A stretch of DNA of 64,000 nucleotides from the NCBI GenBank assembly GCA_030248065.1, contig JASAMV010002104.1, forward strand, positions 1 to 64,000. The letters are read 5' to 3'. Of this stretch, positions 37,512 through 48,253 are shown piece after piece. The notes under the pieces were generated by a model, which was not told where the DNA came from, ran no database searches, and saw nothing but the letters and a program-made list of their open reading frames with translations. Numbering within the stretch: position 1 is the first letter of the stretch; every line of letters starts with the position of its first letter. Source of the DNA: Rhynchonema sp. JSB1_4. Taxonomy: Eukaryota > Nematoda > Chromadorea > Monhysterida > Xyalidae. Both the position numbers and the translations under genes were made by a program.

Positions 37512-37760
37512 CAGTAGAGGTCGCAAGCGCATCGCAGTCGGGGCGGATTTGGCCGGCCCTGCCCGGCCCGGTCCCCCAAATCTTCGGCCCGGCCCGAGGT
37601 GGTCAAAGGCGTCAAAGCTCGGCCCGGCCCGGCCCGAATTTTTTTGGGTCAGATTTTTACCCGATTTTTTATTTTTGCCATAACGTTCAGAGGTGGGAAT
37701 CGGGCCGGGTTACCTCGGCCCGGCCCGGCCCGATGAAACCCGAGGGGGGGGGTTGGGGGG
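37512..37760. mobile_element. Partial GGGCCGGGCC-type hAT MITE copies
   Basis: CAGTAGAGGTCGCAAGCG at 37512 and the following CGGCCCGG tracts match the inverse of the element at 7031-7372, down to an AAATCTTCGGCCCGGCCCG block. At 37688 a second end, CAGAGGTGGGAATCGGGCCG, starts in the opposite orientation. Flanking duplications were not found, so these are truncated or nested copies. Confidence 0.6.
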
Positions 37761-38788
37761 GGTTGAGTACTTACCTCTCACAACTCCAAATCATACCTCT
37801 CACAAGCAATTTTATACCTTTTTAAGGCAAAAATCGGTGTTTTTCGACCTTATTTTCGCAAAAATCGCGCGCTCCGCGCGCAAACCCACCCATAATACCT
37901 ATTTTTAGGCGATTTTCGGCGAAAATTTTGAAAAAGTACTATTTTTACCTCAATTTTTGGCCAAAATTGTATCACAAAAACGGTGTTTTTTCGCCTTTTT
38001 GGGTGACCAAAATCATACCTCTCACGCTTCCGGTCCCAACCCCGCATCATACTTACCTCCCACCAGTGCTGTGGCTACTTTTGCGGGGCGGGTAGGGTAC
38101 ATAGGTGGAAAAAATCGGGGCGGGTAGGGGGGTAGTGTACCTGGGATCTTGGGGGGGGGGGAAATCCGGTTTGGGGGGGGGGGGGGGGGGAAGATTTTTC
38201 GGGGCGGGTAGGGTACAACACAAGTTTTTTCGCGTGCCTGTTTTTATGTACTAAAAAGTACATATATCGCGCGCAGCGCGAAATTTTTTGCACTTTTTAG
38301 GGTTTTCGGTCGAAATTCGAATGGTGGACCGGTAGATCGCCTGACCGGTACTTTTAGCTACGGTAGCTATAGCACAGGCAGCATAGCTACCGTGGCGCTC
38401 GTTTAGAATATTCTGCCGTGGCATTTTTTCCAAAATTTTACGGCAGAATATTCTATATTCTGCCGTAACTAGTATAGAATATTCTGCCCAAAAAATAAAA
38501 ATAAAATTTGTCCATATAGTAGTACAGAGGGCCTGGTTCTGTGACACTTCAATACACAAAACTCCGCTTTATCATACATTTAGAATATTCTGCCCTCGGC
38601 AGACTATTCTAAACTAGGTCACAGCTTACGTTTAGAACATTCTGCCGAATCGTTGATTCGTTTAGAACATTCTGCCGTCGGCATGCTGTTCTAAACTAGA
38701 TTAAAACTTACATTTAGAATGTTCTGCCGAAACATATTGTACGTTTAGATCATTCTGCCGAAATTATGCACCCTTCACGGCTCCAGAA

Positions 38789-39285
38789 TAGGGTTAGAGG
38801 TCGGGGGGGTACCCGACACCCGACAGCCGACACCCGACATCTGGAAGTACCCGACACCCGACATCTCAGAAAAAAAGCCGACACCCGACACCCGACAGTT
38901 GCAAAAAAACCCGACACCCGACATCTACTTTTTGAAAAAAACCCGACACCCGACACCTGTTTTTGGAACAAAAACAGGCAAATTTTTGCTCATTTGCATC
39001 ACGAGTGCAATTTTTTGGCTCAAGTTACTGAATTCAAGTATTTTCACACAAAATTAACACCAAAATGTCAAATTCTGCGTATTCGGAAACATTTGGTTCG
39101 AAGAAAATTTTCTATCAAAATTCTTCTCTCAGCAATACTGATGTTTTGAACCGCAAGTGTCGGCTGTCGGGTGTCGGGTCCCAAAAAACCCGACACCCGA
39201 CATCTGGGGGTACCCGACACCCGACACCTACACTTTTTTGGTACCCGACACCCGACACCCGACACCCGACATCTCTCTAACCCTA
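38789..39285. mobile_element. Nested hAT-type element with CCCGACA arrays (TSD CTCCAGAA)
   Basis: The termini TAGGGTTAGAG and CTCTAACCCTA are flanked by exact 8-bp CTCCAGAA (38781-38788 and 39286-39293). Both subterminal regions are arrays of ACCCGACACCCGACA, in both cases adjoining GGTACCC. The AT-rich core has no ORF. Confidence 0.85.
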
Positions 39286-39294
39286 CTCCAGAAA

Positions 39295-39440
39295 TGACAC
39301 TCCACTTCTCTTCCTGGCTGGTGCCTAAGCCCAAGCCTAAACGCAAAGGAAAGGGAAGCGATCAAGTGTTTGGCTCTGACTTCCTTTGCGTTTAGGCTTT
39401 GGCTTAGGCACCAGCCAGGAAGAGATGTGGTAATTGGTGA
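39295..39440. repeat. Palindrome with TTAGGC-like units
   Basis: TTCCTGGCTGGTGCCTAAGC...AACGCAAAGG faces CCTTTGCGTTTAGGCTTTGG...CACCAGCCAGGAAG around a 30-bp loop. The units are TTAGGC/TTTGGC as at 29836-29905 and 43440-43645. Confidence 0.75.
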
Positions 39441-40314
39441 TTTCTGGGGTCGTGTTTATTTGGCAGAGGCAGAACCATCTAAACGTATCATATGTTTCGG
39501 CAGAACATTCTAAATGTAGGTTTCAACCTAGTTTAGAACAGTATGCCGACGGCAGAATATTCTAAACGTGTCAAGAGGTTCGGCAGAATGTTCTAAAACG
39601 TAACCTATGTCCTAGTTTAGAATAGTCTGCCGAGGGCAGAATATTCTAAACGTAACTTGTGATCTAGTTTAGAATAGTATGCCAGCGAAAAAAACAGGTT
39701 TGTGCGAATGCATCGAACTGTCACCCAACCTAAGGGGCCATCACGTGTATAAACATACATTATTTTCGGCAGAACATTCTATACTAGTTACGGCAGAATG
39801 TAGAATATTCTGCCGTAAAATTTTAGAAAAAATGCTAGGGCAGAATGTTCTAAACGAGCGCCGCTACCGTAACCCATATTTCCGATAGCATTCTCCGTCC
39901 GCTGGTGACACCAGCAGATAATTACCGTAGCTAAAAGTACCGGTCAGCGATCTACCGGTCCACCATTCACGGCCCCGAAATTTGGGCATTTTTGACTGAA
40001 AAATGGGCATTTTGGGGGTAAAAATCGGGGCGGGTAGGGTACCAGGGGCGGGGCGGGTAGGGGGGTGGGGTACAAGAGCGGGGCGGGTAGGGGGGTAGCG
40101 TACCAGGCCGGGGCGGGTAGGGAACCATTGGGGGGGACCCCCCCCCCCCCCCCCCCCCCCCAGCCACAGCACTGCCTCCCACACATGGGCCTGCCACTAC
40201 ACTGCCGATGAGGTCCTGGGGTCGGCCCGTCGGGCGGGGAAGTCCTGCCGACCATGAAAAAGCTCAACCCGGCCCGGTCAACAGTGCCGCCCAATTGACA
40301 CCTCTGTCTCCGGG

Positions 40315-41266
40315 CAGTGTAGTGGCAGGCAAATGGTTGCAAGGTACCCTTGGGGGGGGGATGGATCCAGATGGTTGCAAGGTACCGTAAAAACCTAAAT
40401 ACAGCCCCCCCGGAATAGAGCCCCCCCCGTAATACAGCCCCCCCAAAAAGGGGTCAGTGAATTAATAGAGCCCCCCCGGAATAGAGCCCCCCTAAGTAAC
40501 ATCCCCTATACAGCAGTGTATTAACGCTTGATAGTGGTGCACAAGTACATTTACGCACGTTTATTGTTAGTTCAGAGCACATAATACGCCTCTTATTGAC
40601 GAATAGAGACGAATAAATGCGGTTACAAGCGAAAAAACATCCTTTCAAACCCCCTTTTCGGGGTTTTTAGGGGTATTTCTGGGAACAATTTTTTCAGGTT
40701 TGGGTCAGTGAATTAATAGAAGCCCCCCGGAATAGAGCCCCCGTAATAGAGCCCCCCAAAATGGGGTCAGTGAGTTAATAGAGCCCCCCTTCTATTTAGG
40801 TTTTTACGGTACCCCCTACCAGCAGTGCTGTGGCTACTTTGGCGGGGCGGGTAGGGTACATCGGTGGAAAAAATCGGGGCGGGTAGGGGGGTAGCGTACC
40901 TGGGATTTTGGGGGGGGGGGAAATCCGGTTTGGGGGGGGAGGGGGGGCAGATTTTTCGGGGCGGGTAGGGTACAACACAAGTTTTTTTCGGGTGCCTGTT
41001 TTTATATGCTATGACGTGCATATAGCATAAAGCATGTTTTTTGCATGCTTTTTTCTGCAAAACGCGCGGAGCGCGCGATTTTCGGGGTTTTGAGGTCGAA
41101 AAACACCCATTTTTGCCTATGAAAACCACAAATTGATGGTTTGCAAGGTACCTACCCTTCCCCCCCCCATCCCCCCCAAGGGGTGGTTGCAAGGTACCTA
41201 CTCCTTAGGGGGGGGGGAATCCCCCCCATCCCCCCAGCCACTACACTGCCCCCAGCCACTATACTG
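40315..41266. mobile_element. hAT-type element (TSD TCTCCGGG / TTTCCGGG)
   Basis: The left end is CAGTGTAGTGGCAGGC and the right end ...AGCCACTATACTG. The 8-bp flanks are TCTCCGGG (40307-40314) and TTTCCGGG (41267-41274), one mismatch. Direct GGTTGCAAGGTACC copies and G/C homopolymers lie at both subterminal regions. The right half repeats about 250 bp of the left part of the 38064 element (GGGGCGGGTAGGGTACA...). Confidence 0.75.
40381..40812. mobile_element. Nested fold-back element
   Basis: GGTACCGTAAAAACCTAAAT at the left faces ATTTAGGTTTTTACGGTACC at the right (40793-40812). Near both ends are AGCCCCCCCGGAATAGAGCC units. A related end occurs at about 42179. Non-coding. Confidence 0.7.
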
Positions 41267-41274
41267 TTTCCGGG

Positions 41275-42303
41275 TATAGTTTATTTTCGAAAATTGACGG
41301 GCTCCTGAAAAACGTTTTTTCCCGGAAACAAAGCGGTTTTTTTCAGTTGGTCCACTATACATTGTGCGAATGCGAAGGAAGAAAATCAAAGTGCTTCATG
41401 TTTCTTTCAGAGGTTGCGCTTGATGGAAGTTTCTGTATGATGTTATGGGCAATGAACAATCATCGTCGCTTGCCGCTTATGACGAAGGCGAGTATTTTTA
41501 ATCATGATCAAACAGGGCTGTGCAGTGCAAATATAGGGATCTAATCAGTGTGGTGGCAGGCCAATCGACCCAAGATACCTAGGGGCGGGAAGGTTTCGGA
41601 GTTGCTCTAGATACCCCCAGAGGCTACCCAGGATACCCCCATGGTCCGTCAAAAGGCGAAAAAACGCCGTTTTTGCATGCAATTTTACTGCAAAATTGAC
41701 CTAAAAATGGGTACTTTTGACATTTTTGCCTAAAATTGGCATAAAAAGACCATTTTTGGGTGTTTGCGCATGGAGCCCGCGATTTTTAGGGGTTCCGAGG
41801 TCGAAAAACACCTATTTTTGCCTTTGAAAAGTATAAATCTACTTACCTATATAAATACCTAATAAAAATTAATGCTTTTTTAAACATTTTCGTCAAAAAT
41901 GGCCTCAAAATGCCCATTACGGGCAGGTTTGCACGTGTACAGCGCGATTTGGGAAATGGGATTTAAAACACCGATTTTTGATTTTGAGAGACATAAAATT
42001 GCTTGCGAGAAACAGGTGTGATTTAAAGTTGTGACGTGACGCGTGAGAGGTGAGTATTCAATCCCATAACCCCCTGCCACTGCAATGCGGGTGGAATGTG
42101 GAGAACTGGCCTGGGAAAAGTGTGAGGAAACTATAGAGACCATTGATACGCACACGAATACGATGGCTGTCTTCTATTGCCGTAAAAACCTAAATGGGGC
42201 CCGAGAATACAGGCCCCCTAAATGGCGTCAGGGAAAAATAGAGCCCCTCCTTTGTATCTGGTTTTTCACGAAATTGTGTGCTTGTTTTATAGATACAACA
42301 AGC
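41275..42303. other. Upstream flank of Neuralized; transposon remains
   Basis: A hAT-like end, CAGTGTGGTGGCAGGC, at about 41547 and a CCGTAAAAACCTAAATGG end at about 42180 are visible without partners. The AAAAACACC(T/C)ATTTTTGCCT phrase at 41803-41822 also occurs in the 41100 region. No independent gene. Any 5' exon of Neuralized upstream of 42293 was not identified. Confidence 0.45.
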
Positions 42304-45300
42304 ATGATGTTCGATCAACAAGTAAGTGTACCGGACACGAATGTGCCATTGGTTTTTCACGATGTCCACGGAGAAAATGTTCGATTGTTGCGAGGAAAAC
42401 GCGTCGCTCATCGAGCTGGCTCATTTTGCAAGGTTGATCTTTTGTTTCTGTTTGTTGCACACTTGTTTTATGCGCATATGGGTCACATTGAAGGCCTAGA
42501 AGTCATCTGATGCCAGTGCTGTGGCTACGTCTGAGGTGATTTTGTTCGGGCGGGGGGATTGGAGAGAATTTTAAGGGGTGACATTGTGTCATGCTAATCT
42601 TGTGGGGATTCATTCTTCGTGGGTTAAAAAAATGTGCATTTTCTGCGTCAATTTTTGTAGTTTTGGTCGATTATAGCCGAGCAAAAATGGATGTTTTTTA
42701 ACCTCAGAATCCCAAATTTGCGGATTGATCCTCAGAAATGAGGCCTAATTCATTTTCAGGGCCTGGCATTCAGCGCACGCCCGATCGCAATCAATGAAAC
42801 AGTTTGCATCAAGTTCACCGAGGTTTCCACCAACTGGAGTGGTGTGCTACGATTCGGCGTCACAAACACAAATCCGGCCACGTTGCGAAACAATCTTCCA
42901 AAGTTTGTTTTCTATTTTGTTCTAATTTTTCTTATCCTCTTTCAAATTATTCCCGTTCTTTCGTCCAGCTATCACAAAATGATGTAAGTAACGACGAAGT
43001 GCAGCCACAATTTTATGACAGTCGTTTAGTTGCATGATGTGATTGTCTTTTGTGCCGTTGCCGTTTTGCACAACTTCAACCGGTGTTACCCAAATTCAAT
43101 TTCATGCTGTCAAGTCATTCGGAAGTTCGGCTTAAAGTAGTACAACGTGCTTGCAGTGCCCCTCTTTCACCACATACTGTGTTGTGGCACGGTGTGGTCG
43201 TCGAAAACTCCAAAAAAGAACCCGAAAATCCCCGGAAACGAAAAACCTGAAAAAATCCCCGAAAAATAAAAATGTCAGCGATGAAAAAATTCTTGTCAGA
43301 GGTGGGTATTCATGTCGCTCGTCACCCTCGAGTGAAACATCACCCTACACTTGTAAAATTGGCTTCAGATCAGGCTTGGGCTTCGGCTTTGTTCACAGGC
43401 TTACATGTCCATGTGAAGGAAACATCCACAAATGTACAGATGATCAGGCTTTCATTCAGGGTTAGGCTCAGGCTTAGGCTGCCAGCCAGGAAGACCTCCC
43501 CACTTAAAGAAAACTTCCACAAAAATCCAACTGCTCAGGCTGGCTGCCAGCCAGGAAGATCTGGCCGTGTGAAGGCAACATCCACAAAAGTTCAAAGGGA
43601 TAGGCTTTCATTTAGGGTTAGGCTAAGCCTTAGGCTGCCAGCCAAGAAGACATGACCAAACGAGAATTACCTGAAATTGAGATCGAACTGTACCAGTACC
43701 CATTTTTTCGGTACACGAACACATAAATAGAGGCAAACTACACCAACACGAGCCCGATTTCGAAGGTGGTGTATTCAAAACGAACAGAAAGAGAAAATCA
43801 TCACGCTCCACTTTGTATTCTTCAACGTGTAACATTTCTCAAATCAGCAGCCACGTCAGACTGTTTCACCATTCCGCCAGCTGCGAAACCGAGCTCATGT
43901 TGGTGTAGTTTGCCTATACCTTTTTCTGACAACAAGAATGGTTTTCACACATTTTATATTTTTTCTGGGTTTTTCGTTTTCGGTTTTTTTTGGGGTTTTT
44001 CGCTTTCGGGGGTTTTAGTTTTCGGGTTTTTTTTCGACCCCACCCTGTGGCACACGCACACGGGCGTTAACAGTGGCATATTGAATAGAATTGGGGAAAC
44101 CAATGCAAACAAGTGGAAAAGAAACTGTTTTCTTCAAATCATATTGGATCAGTCAGAAACAAGATAATACTCACTTGGAACGTTTCTGGATTAAAAAACC
44201 AAATTCCTTGAGCAGAACAAAAATCAACCTGACAAATCGACTTACAGATTCGCGTGTCCGGATCTAACATCCAAAGAGGGCACATGGGGCAAAGCGCTGC
44301 CCGAACGATATTGCAAACAAGATGCCATTCTGCATTTCACTGTGCAGGACAGCGGGGAATTGTATTATGGGTTGGATGGTGTTTGGAAGGGACTGTTTCT
44401 CAGGTTGGTCGATCTTGTGCCTGTCTCGTGACGTTTTCCAACAGGCCACTTTTGCCAACAGCCATCAGAATTGCCAATTTTTTTTGACAGGGCATTTGGT
44501 GCTCCAGTGCAATAACAACTCCGAGTCGATAATTATTCTATTAAAGCGTGAAAGAAACCTCCAAAAATTGCAGTGGCATCAACACTCGGTTGCCGATGTA
44601 CGTTCTGGTGGACATTTATGGCAATTCAACGTGTGTGGAATTTATGGAGACCGCTGATGCACGCATAAGACCCTGTCGGCCCGGGGGTAGAGGGCCGCCC
44701 AGTGGGAAACAACAACAACGACAGAGCGACTCCGGGACAACGACTTACAACGATAATATTGCCAATCAAAGTAGGTTTGGGGTACGGGTTGCGTTTTTTG
44801 CAGTTTGTTTATCGGATTCACATGCGTTTTGGAAATGTCAGTGACGGAGCATGGCCGGCGGCCTAATATATGATATTTGTGAGAGATTTTGTTGCGAAGA
44901 AAGTAAGATATTGTGTTTTTGTCAATTGTTAGACCGAAACAATTCCCCGTCGGTGCCCGCGCATCCACAACTACGCGTTCGTGTCCCACCACCGCCTCCG
45001 AGACCCGCGCCTCCTGTTGGCAGGTCATCTGGTTAGATCATTCGTTTCGTTTTTTTTGTTGCTGCACCTGATAGGATGTCAGAATCCTTACACCACTTGA
45101 GCATTGTGTTCACACCAGCGTAGTTGCATTTGTCGTCGAGGGACCACCTTGTAATCGTCGCTCGTTGATAGTGACGCGCAGTGGTGTGGTTGGGAAATCA
45201 TACCGGATACACAAAATCCAAACTTTTCGGATGCCGGATACCCAAAATGAAAAATCTGGAATACCAGGGGGTGTTGGCCCCTAAATAAAAAATCTCGGCT

Positions 45301-48253
45301 ACTCAGGAGAGTTGGAGGAAAATTGAGGTAGATCGGTAGGTGTTGGAAGCGCAAAAATGGTCATTTTGGGGGTTATGCTTGCGGCGGCAAGCGTTTTTTG
45401 AGCATTTTGGAGGTTAAATAGGCGATCTTTACGGTTAAAAAACCAGGGCACCGGACATTGAGCCCTCCCAACGACACCACTGGTGACGCTCATGTTTTTT
45501 CGGTGTCGGATTTGATTTTCTATGTGTAAGCTGTTTGTTTGCGTCCATACCAACCATGCATTCTTTTCAACCGAAATTTGAAATGATTATATGTAATCGC
45601 CCAATGAATCGTGGTTAAGATGCATTTTGCACCTTTAATCTTGTCATACACGTGTATGTGAAAGCTAAAAGCCGGGTCCACACCTTGCTTGTTGAACTGG
45701 AGGACAGCAATCTCATTCTGTGATCGTGCAAAGTCGATTGAGCTGGAATTACAAATGTTTGCATGCAACGCAACTGATCACCATTCCATCGATTGCAGTG
45801 TCCACATCCGCACTGCCCGAATCATCACAGCCTCTCACGGATTCTATGCACCGATTGAGTCTCACTCCAACGCACACTGGCAACAGCTCCCCGTCTCAGT
45901 CATCCAGTTCACAGTCGGGCGCCGGCCCCGTTCGTTACAATGCTGGTTAGTCAGGCTTTGGCGATTGAAGATCTTTTAGGAGTTTGCTGTCTAAAATTAG
46001 TGACACCGCTTTGCGATAACGCAGTTTGCCAGACAACCGAGTTTAATTAATAAGTTGCAAATTTGTGTATGAATCGAGTAAAACATTCATGCTTTATTCT
46101 AGTTTTGTTGGCCTGAGTCAAACAGAGGAGCTATGAGAATCAATGCTTCTCAGTTTGCTCTTTATAAAACAATAGAAATAGTTTAAAGAGAGAGCTATAT
46201 CTTGATTTCATTTTTTACAACCACCACGCCTGATTGCACAGGTGTTCCCCTGTCACCATTGTGCTTCCACGCGATTGCTGGTCGCCACGTGACGTTCAAC
46301 AGCGATCGCACAGTGGCCAGACGACACGACAGTGAATATGCGTCTGGCTATGTGTTCACCAACAGACCTGTCCAGATTGACGAGGTCGTCGTCATTCAGG
46401 TGTGTCTCGCATCACAGTGCTTGTGTGCTCTCATCTCAACAGCGGAGCACGTCCACTAGTGCTGCGTGTCAGTCCTTATTTACAAGTCATACCCAGTTTG
46501 ACCTAGGAAATGTTTCAGATGTGCAATTATAGTTTACTGACTTATTTTGTTGAGTTAATAATGTAGTAAAGGCAAACTACACCAACACGAGCCCGATTTC
46601 GAAGGTGGTGTGTTTTCAGAACGAATAGAAAGAGAAAATCGTCATGCTCCACTTTGTATTCTTCAACGCGTAACATTTCCCGAATCAGCAGCCACGTCCA
46701 GAATGTTTCACTGTTCTGCCAGCTGCGAAATCTAGCTCATGTTGGTGTAGTTTGCCTATACACGGAGGCAGCAAAAACCAATGAAATACCGAAAAAACAA
46801 CTGATTCAAATCCCCTGACCGAACTTGATTTCAGATCGTCAATTCACTTCCCGCTTACAGCGGTGGACTAGCGTTTGGCTTGACTTGTTGTGATCCACTG
46901 CACTTGAGACCAGAGATATTGCCAGATGATTCGGACGATTTGTTGGAACGCGGAGAGTATTGGGTGAACATTAAGGTTGGTTCGCATAATTTTGTTTTTT
47001 CCTTTTCATTCTTGGTCCACTTCACTGTCATTTTCTGTTACAGGACGTGGCTGGCAAACCAAAGCCGACAGACGAGCTGACATTTAGATATGATAATGAA
47101 GGTTTGTTATAATCCACCTTTAACATCCATTATATCGTGGTGCAATCCTAACGTCAAGTGGTGACTATTCTGGCCCCTGATTGTTGCAGGCCGCGTCCAC
47201 TTCACGCTCAACAACGACCGTCCGCGTGTTATAATGCACATCGACCAAACACAACGAATGTGGATGTGGTTCGACGTCTATGGCAGTACACAATCGGTGA
47301 AGCTGTGTGGTGTGGGTGAGTGAGTAAAGCCGTTGCTTCTCTGCCATTTGTGCAATTGAGTTGAATTTTTGGCGTGCAAAGGATTTCGGTTCGTACGTGC
47401 GTGTGCGTACCCGTTCTCCCTGCACGTTCCCGTTCAGTCGTTTGTGGCAATATCTGCGCTAGGAAATGTTTCGCCCGCTTGTCAAAAGGAATGCAAAACA
47501 GTTTTATTCATTGAGCTATCGTATGCAATGCAGTGGCAAATGATTAAATATCTAAAATGAACTAAAATGCGGAACCCACTCCCAATTTGTAGGTTCAGCG
47601 TCGTCTATGCCGCCCAACAGCAGTATGGTGATGCCGCAGTCGCACTCGGCACAACAATTGAGGGTGAATTTGGGCGATCAAGGCGCTGGTAGGTTATTTA
47701 TTGACATGTTGAGTGGCTGCAGTATCTCATTTGTCAGATACGTGTGTCTTGTTTACGTACTCGATTTTGAAGCCCTGTTCAATTTTCCCAGCACGGAGAT
47801 GCGTACATGTCTGATATTTGCCTGATGTGCCAGGTCGCTAAGACATAGTTTGGATTTGGAGCAGTCGGTTGGACTGATGGACGAAAAGGCTGCTCCATAT
47901 TAGAGAATGTAAATAAGCTGAAGCAGCGAATTTGAACCATTCCTTCCATGCCACTTGCAGTGCGTGCGCCGACCCCACCCGCTCGTCCGCCACCACCACC
48001 ACCTCGTAGTCTGAGTCAGTCCATGAGTCAACAACAACAACGTCCGAGCACATCATCATCATCTAACCCACAACCGGACTCAGACTTTGACGAGTGCACA
48101 GTGTGTATGAGTGAACGCATCAACTGTGTGCTGTACACCTGCGGCCACATGTGCATGTGCTATGCGTGCGCACAAGCACAGTTCAATCGAAAGGGCGAGT
48201 GTCCCATTTGTAGACAGCCGATTGTCGACGTTATCAAGACGTTCCGGTCCTAG
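42304..48253 (+). CDS. neur: Neuralized-type RING E3 ubiquitin ligase
   Basis: Exons are 42304-42432, 42760-42902, 44248-44403, 44574-44770, 44933-45031, 45799-45945, 46242-46399, 46835-46975, 47044-47101, 47190-47315, 47593-47688 and 47961-48253 (580 aa, every junction in frame). NHR domain 1 spans about residues 8-165 (FHDVHGENVRLLRGKRVAHR, GLAFSARPIAINETVCIKF, SGVLRFGVTNTNP, LYYGLDGVWKGLF, MYVLVDIYGNSTCVEF). A Pro/Ser-rich linker follows. NHR 2 starts FHAIAGRHVTFNSDRTVARR and ends MWMWFDVYGSTQSVKLCG. After a Pro-rich stretch, a C-terminal C3HC4 RING reads CTVCMSE, CVLYTCGHMCMCYAC, CPICRQP. The family ubiquitinates Notch ligands (Delta) to drive their endocytosis, bound to membranes via the NHR. 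A non-coding 5' exon is likely, since an AG acceptor (TTTTATAG) lies just before the first exon. Confidence 0.93.
43440..43650 (+). repeat. TTAGGC-like tracts, two units
   Basis: GGGTTAGGCTCAGGCTTAGG (about 43459) and GGGTTAGGCTAAGCCTTAGG (about 43615) are each followed by CTGCCAGCCA(G/A)GAAGA, and related CTGGCTGCCAGCCAGGAAGA lies between. The same CAGCCAGGAAGA context adjoins the palindrome at 39295-39440. Confidence 0.7.
43732..43914. mobile_element. MITE, family G, copy 1
   Basis: The ends are GGCAAACTACACCAACACGA and, inverted, GGCAAACTACACCAACATGA; 183 bp. It is nearly identical to 46571-46756, with both copies in introns of the same gene. Confidence 0.85.
45179..45482. mobile_element. 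hAT-type MITE in Neuralized intron 5
   Basis: The left end CAGTGGTGTGGTTGGGA faces the right end inverse CAGTGGTGTCGTTGGGA. The 8-bp flanks are GTGACGCG (45171-45178) and GTGACGCT (45483-45490), one mismatch. 304 bp, non-coding. Confidence 0.8.
46571..46756. mobile_element. MITE, family G, copy 2
   Basis: 186 bp, same ends and interior as 43732-43914, located in Neuralized intron 7. In both copies the right end is followed by TATAC. Confidence 0.85.

Larger units (their letters stand above)
38317..39969. mobile_element. Nested fold-back element with AGAAnnTTCT array
   Basis: The outer inverted ends are GAATGGTGGACCGGTAGATC and its inverse at 39950-39969. Inside are 14 copies, by my count, of AGAA(TA/CA/TG)TTCT, usually followed or preceded by GCCG, seven in each arm. 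Non-coding. The centre contains a further insertion (38789-39285) and a TTAGGC-like palindrome. Confidence 0.8.
38064..40173. mobile_element. Composite hAT-type element (TSD CCTCCCAC)
   Basis: The left end is CAGTGCTGTGGCTAC and the right end ...AGCCACAGCACTG. Exact 8-bp duplications CCTCCCAC lie at 38056-38063 and 40174-40181. Both subterminal regions carry GGGGCGGGTAGGGTAC repeats and long G or C homopolymers. The interior is occupied by further nested elements (38317-39969 and 38789-39285). No transposase is present in the 2110 bp. Confidence 0.9.
43191..44045. mobile_element. hAT-like element in Neuralized intron 2 (TSD TGTGGCAC)
   Basis: GGTGTGGTCG at the left and CGACCCCACC(C) at the right are inverted. 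Exact TGTGGCAC lies at 43183-43190 and 44046-44053. The subterminal regions are inverted AAAAACCC/GGGTTTTT-rich sequence. It contains TTAGGC-like tracts and a smaller MITE (43732-43914). Confidence 0.6.

Noticed and set aside
37349..37825. Plus-strand 158-codon frame over GGCCCGG repeats
   Set aside because: It runs through subterminal repeats of hAT MITEs; composition is repeat-driven.
38406..39855. Regularly repeated TAGAATATTCTGCC units considered as a CRISPR-like array
   Set aside because: Spacing is irregular, orientation flips between the arms, and the units form palindromes within an inverted-repeat transposon in a eukaryotic genome.
39944..40342. Pro/Gly-rich minus-strand frames around 40 kb
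   Set aside because: They translate GGGCGGGTAGGGTAC repeats and C/G homopolymers inside transposons.
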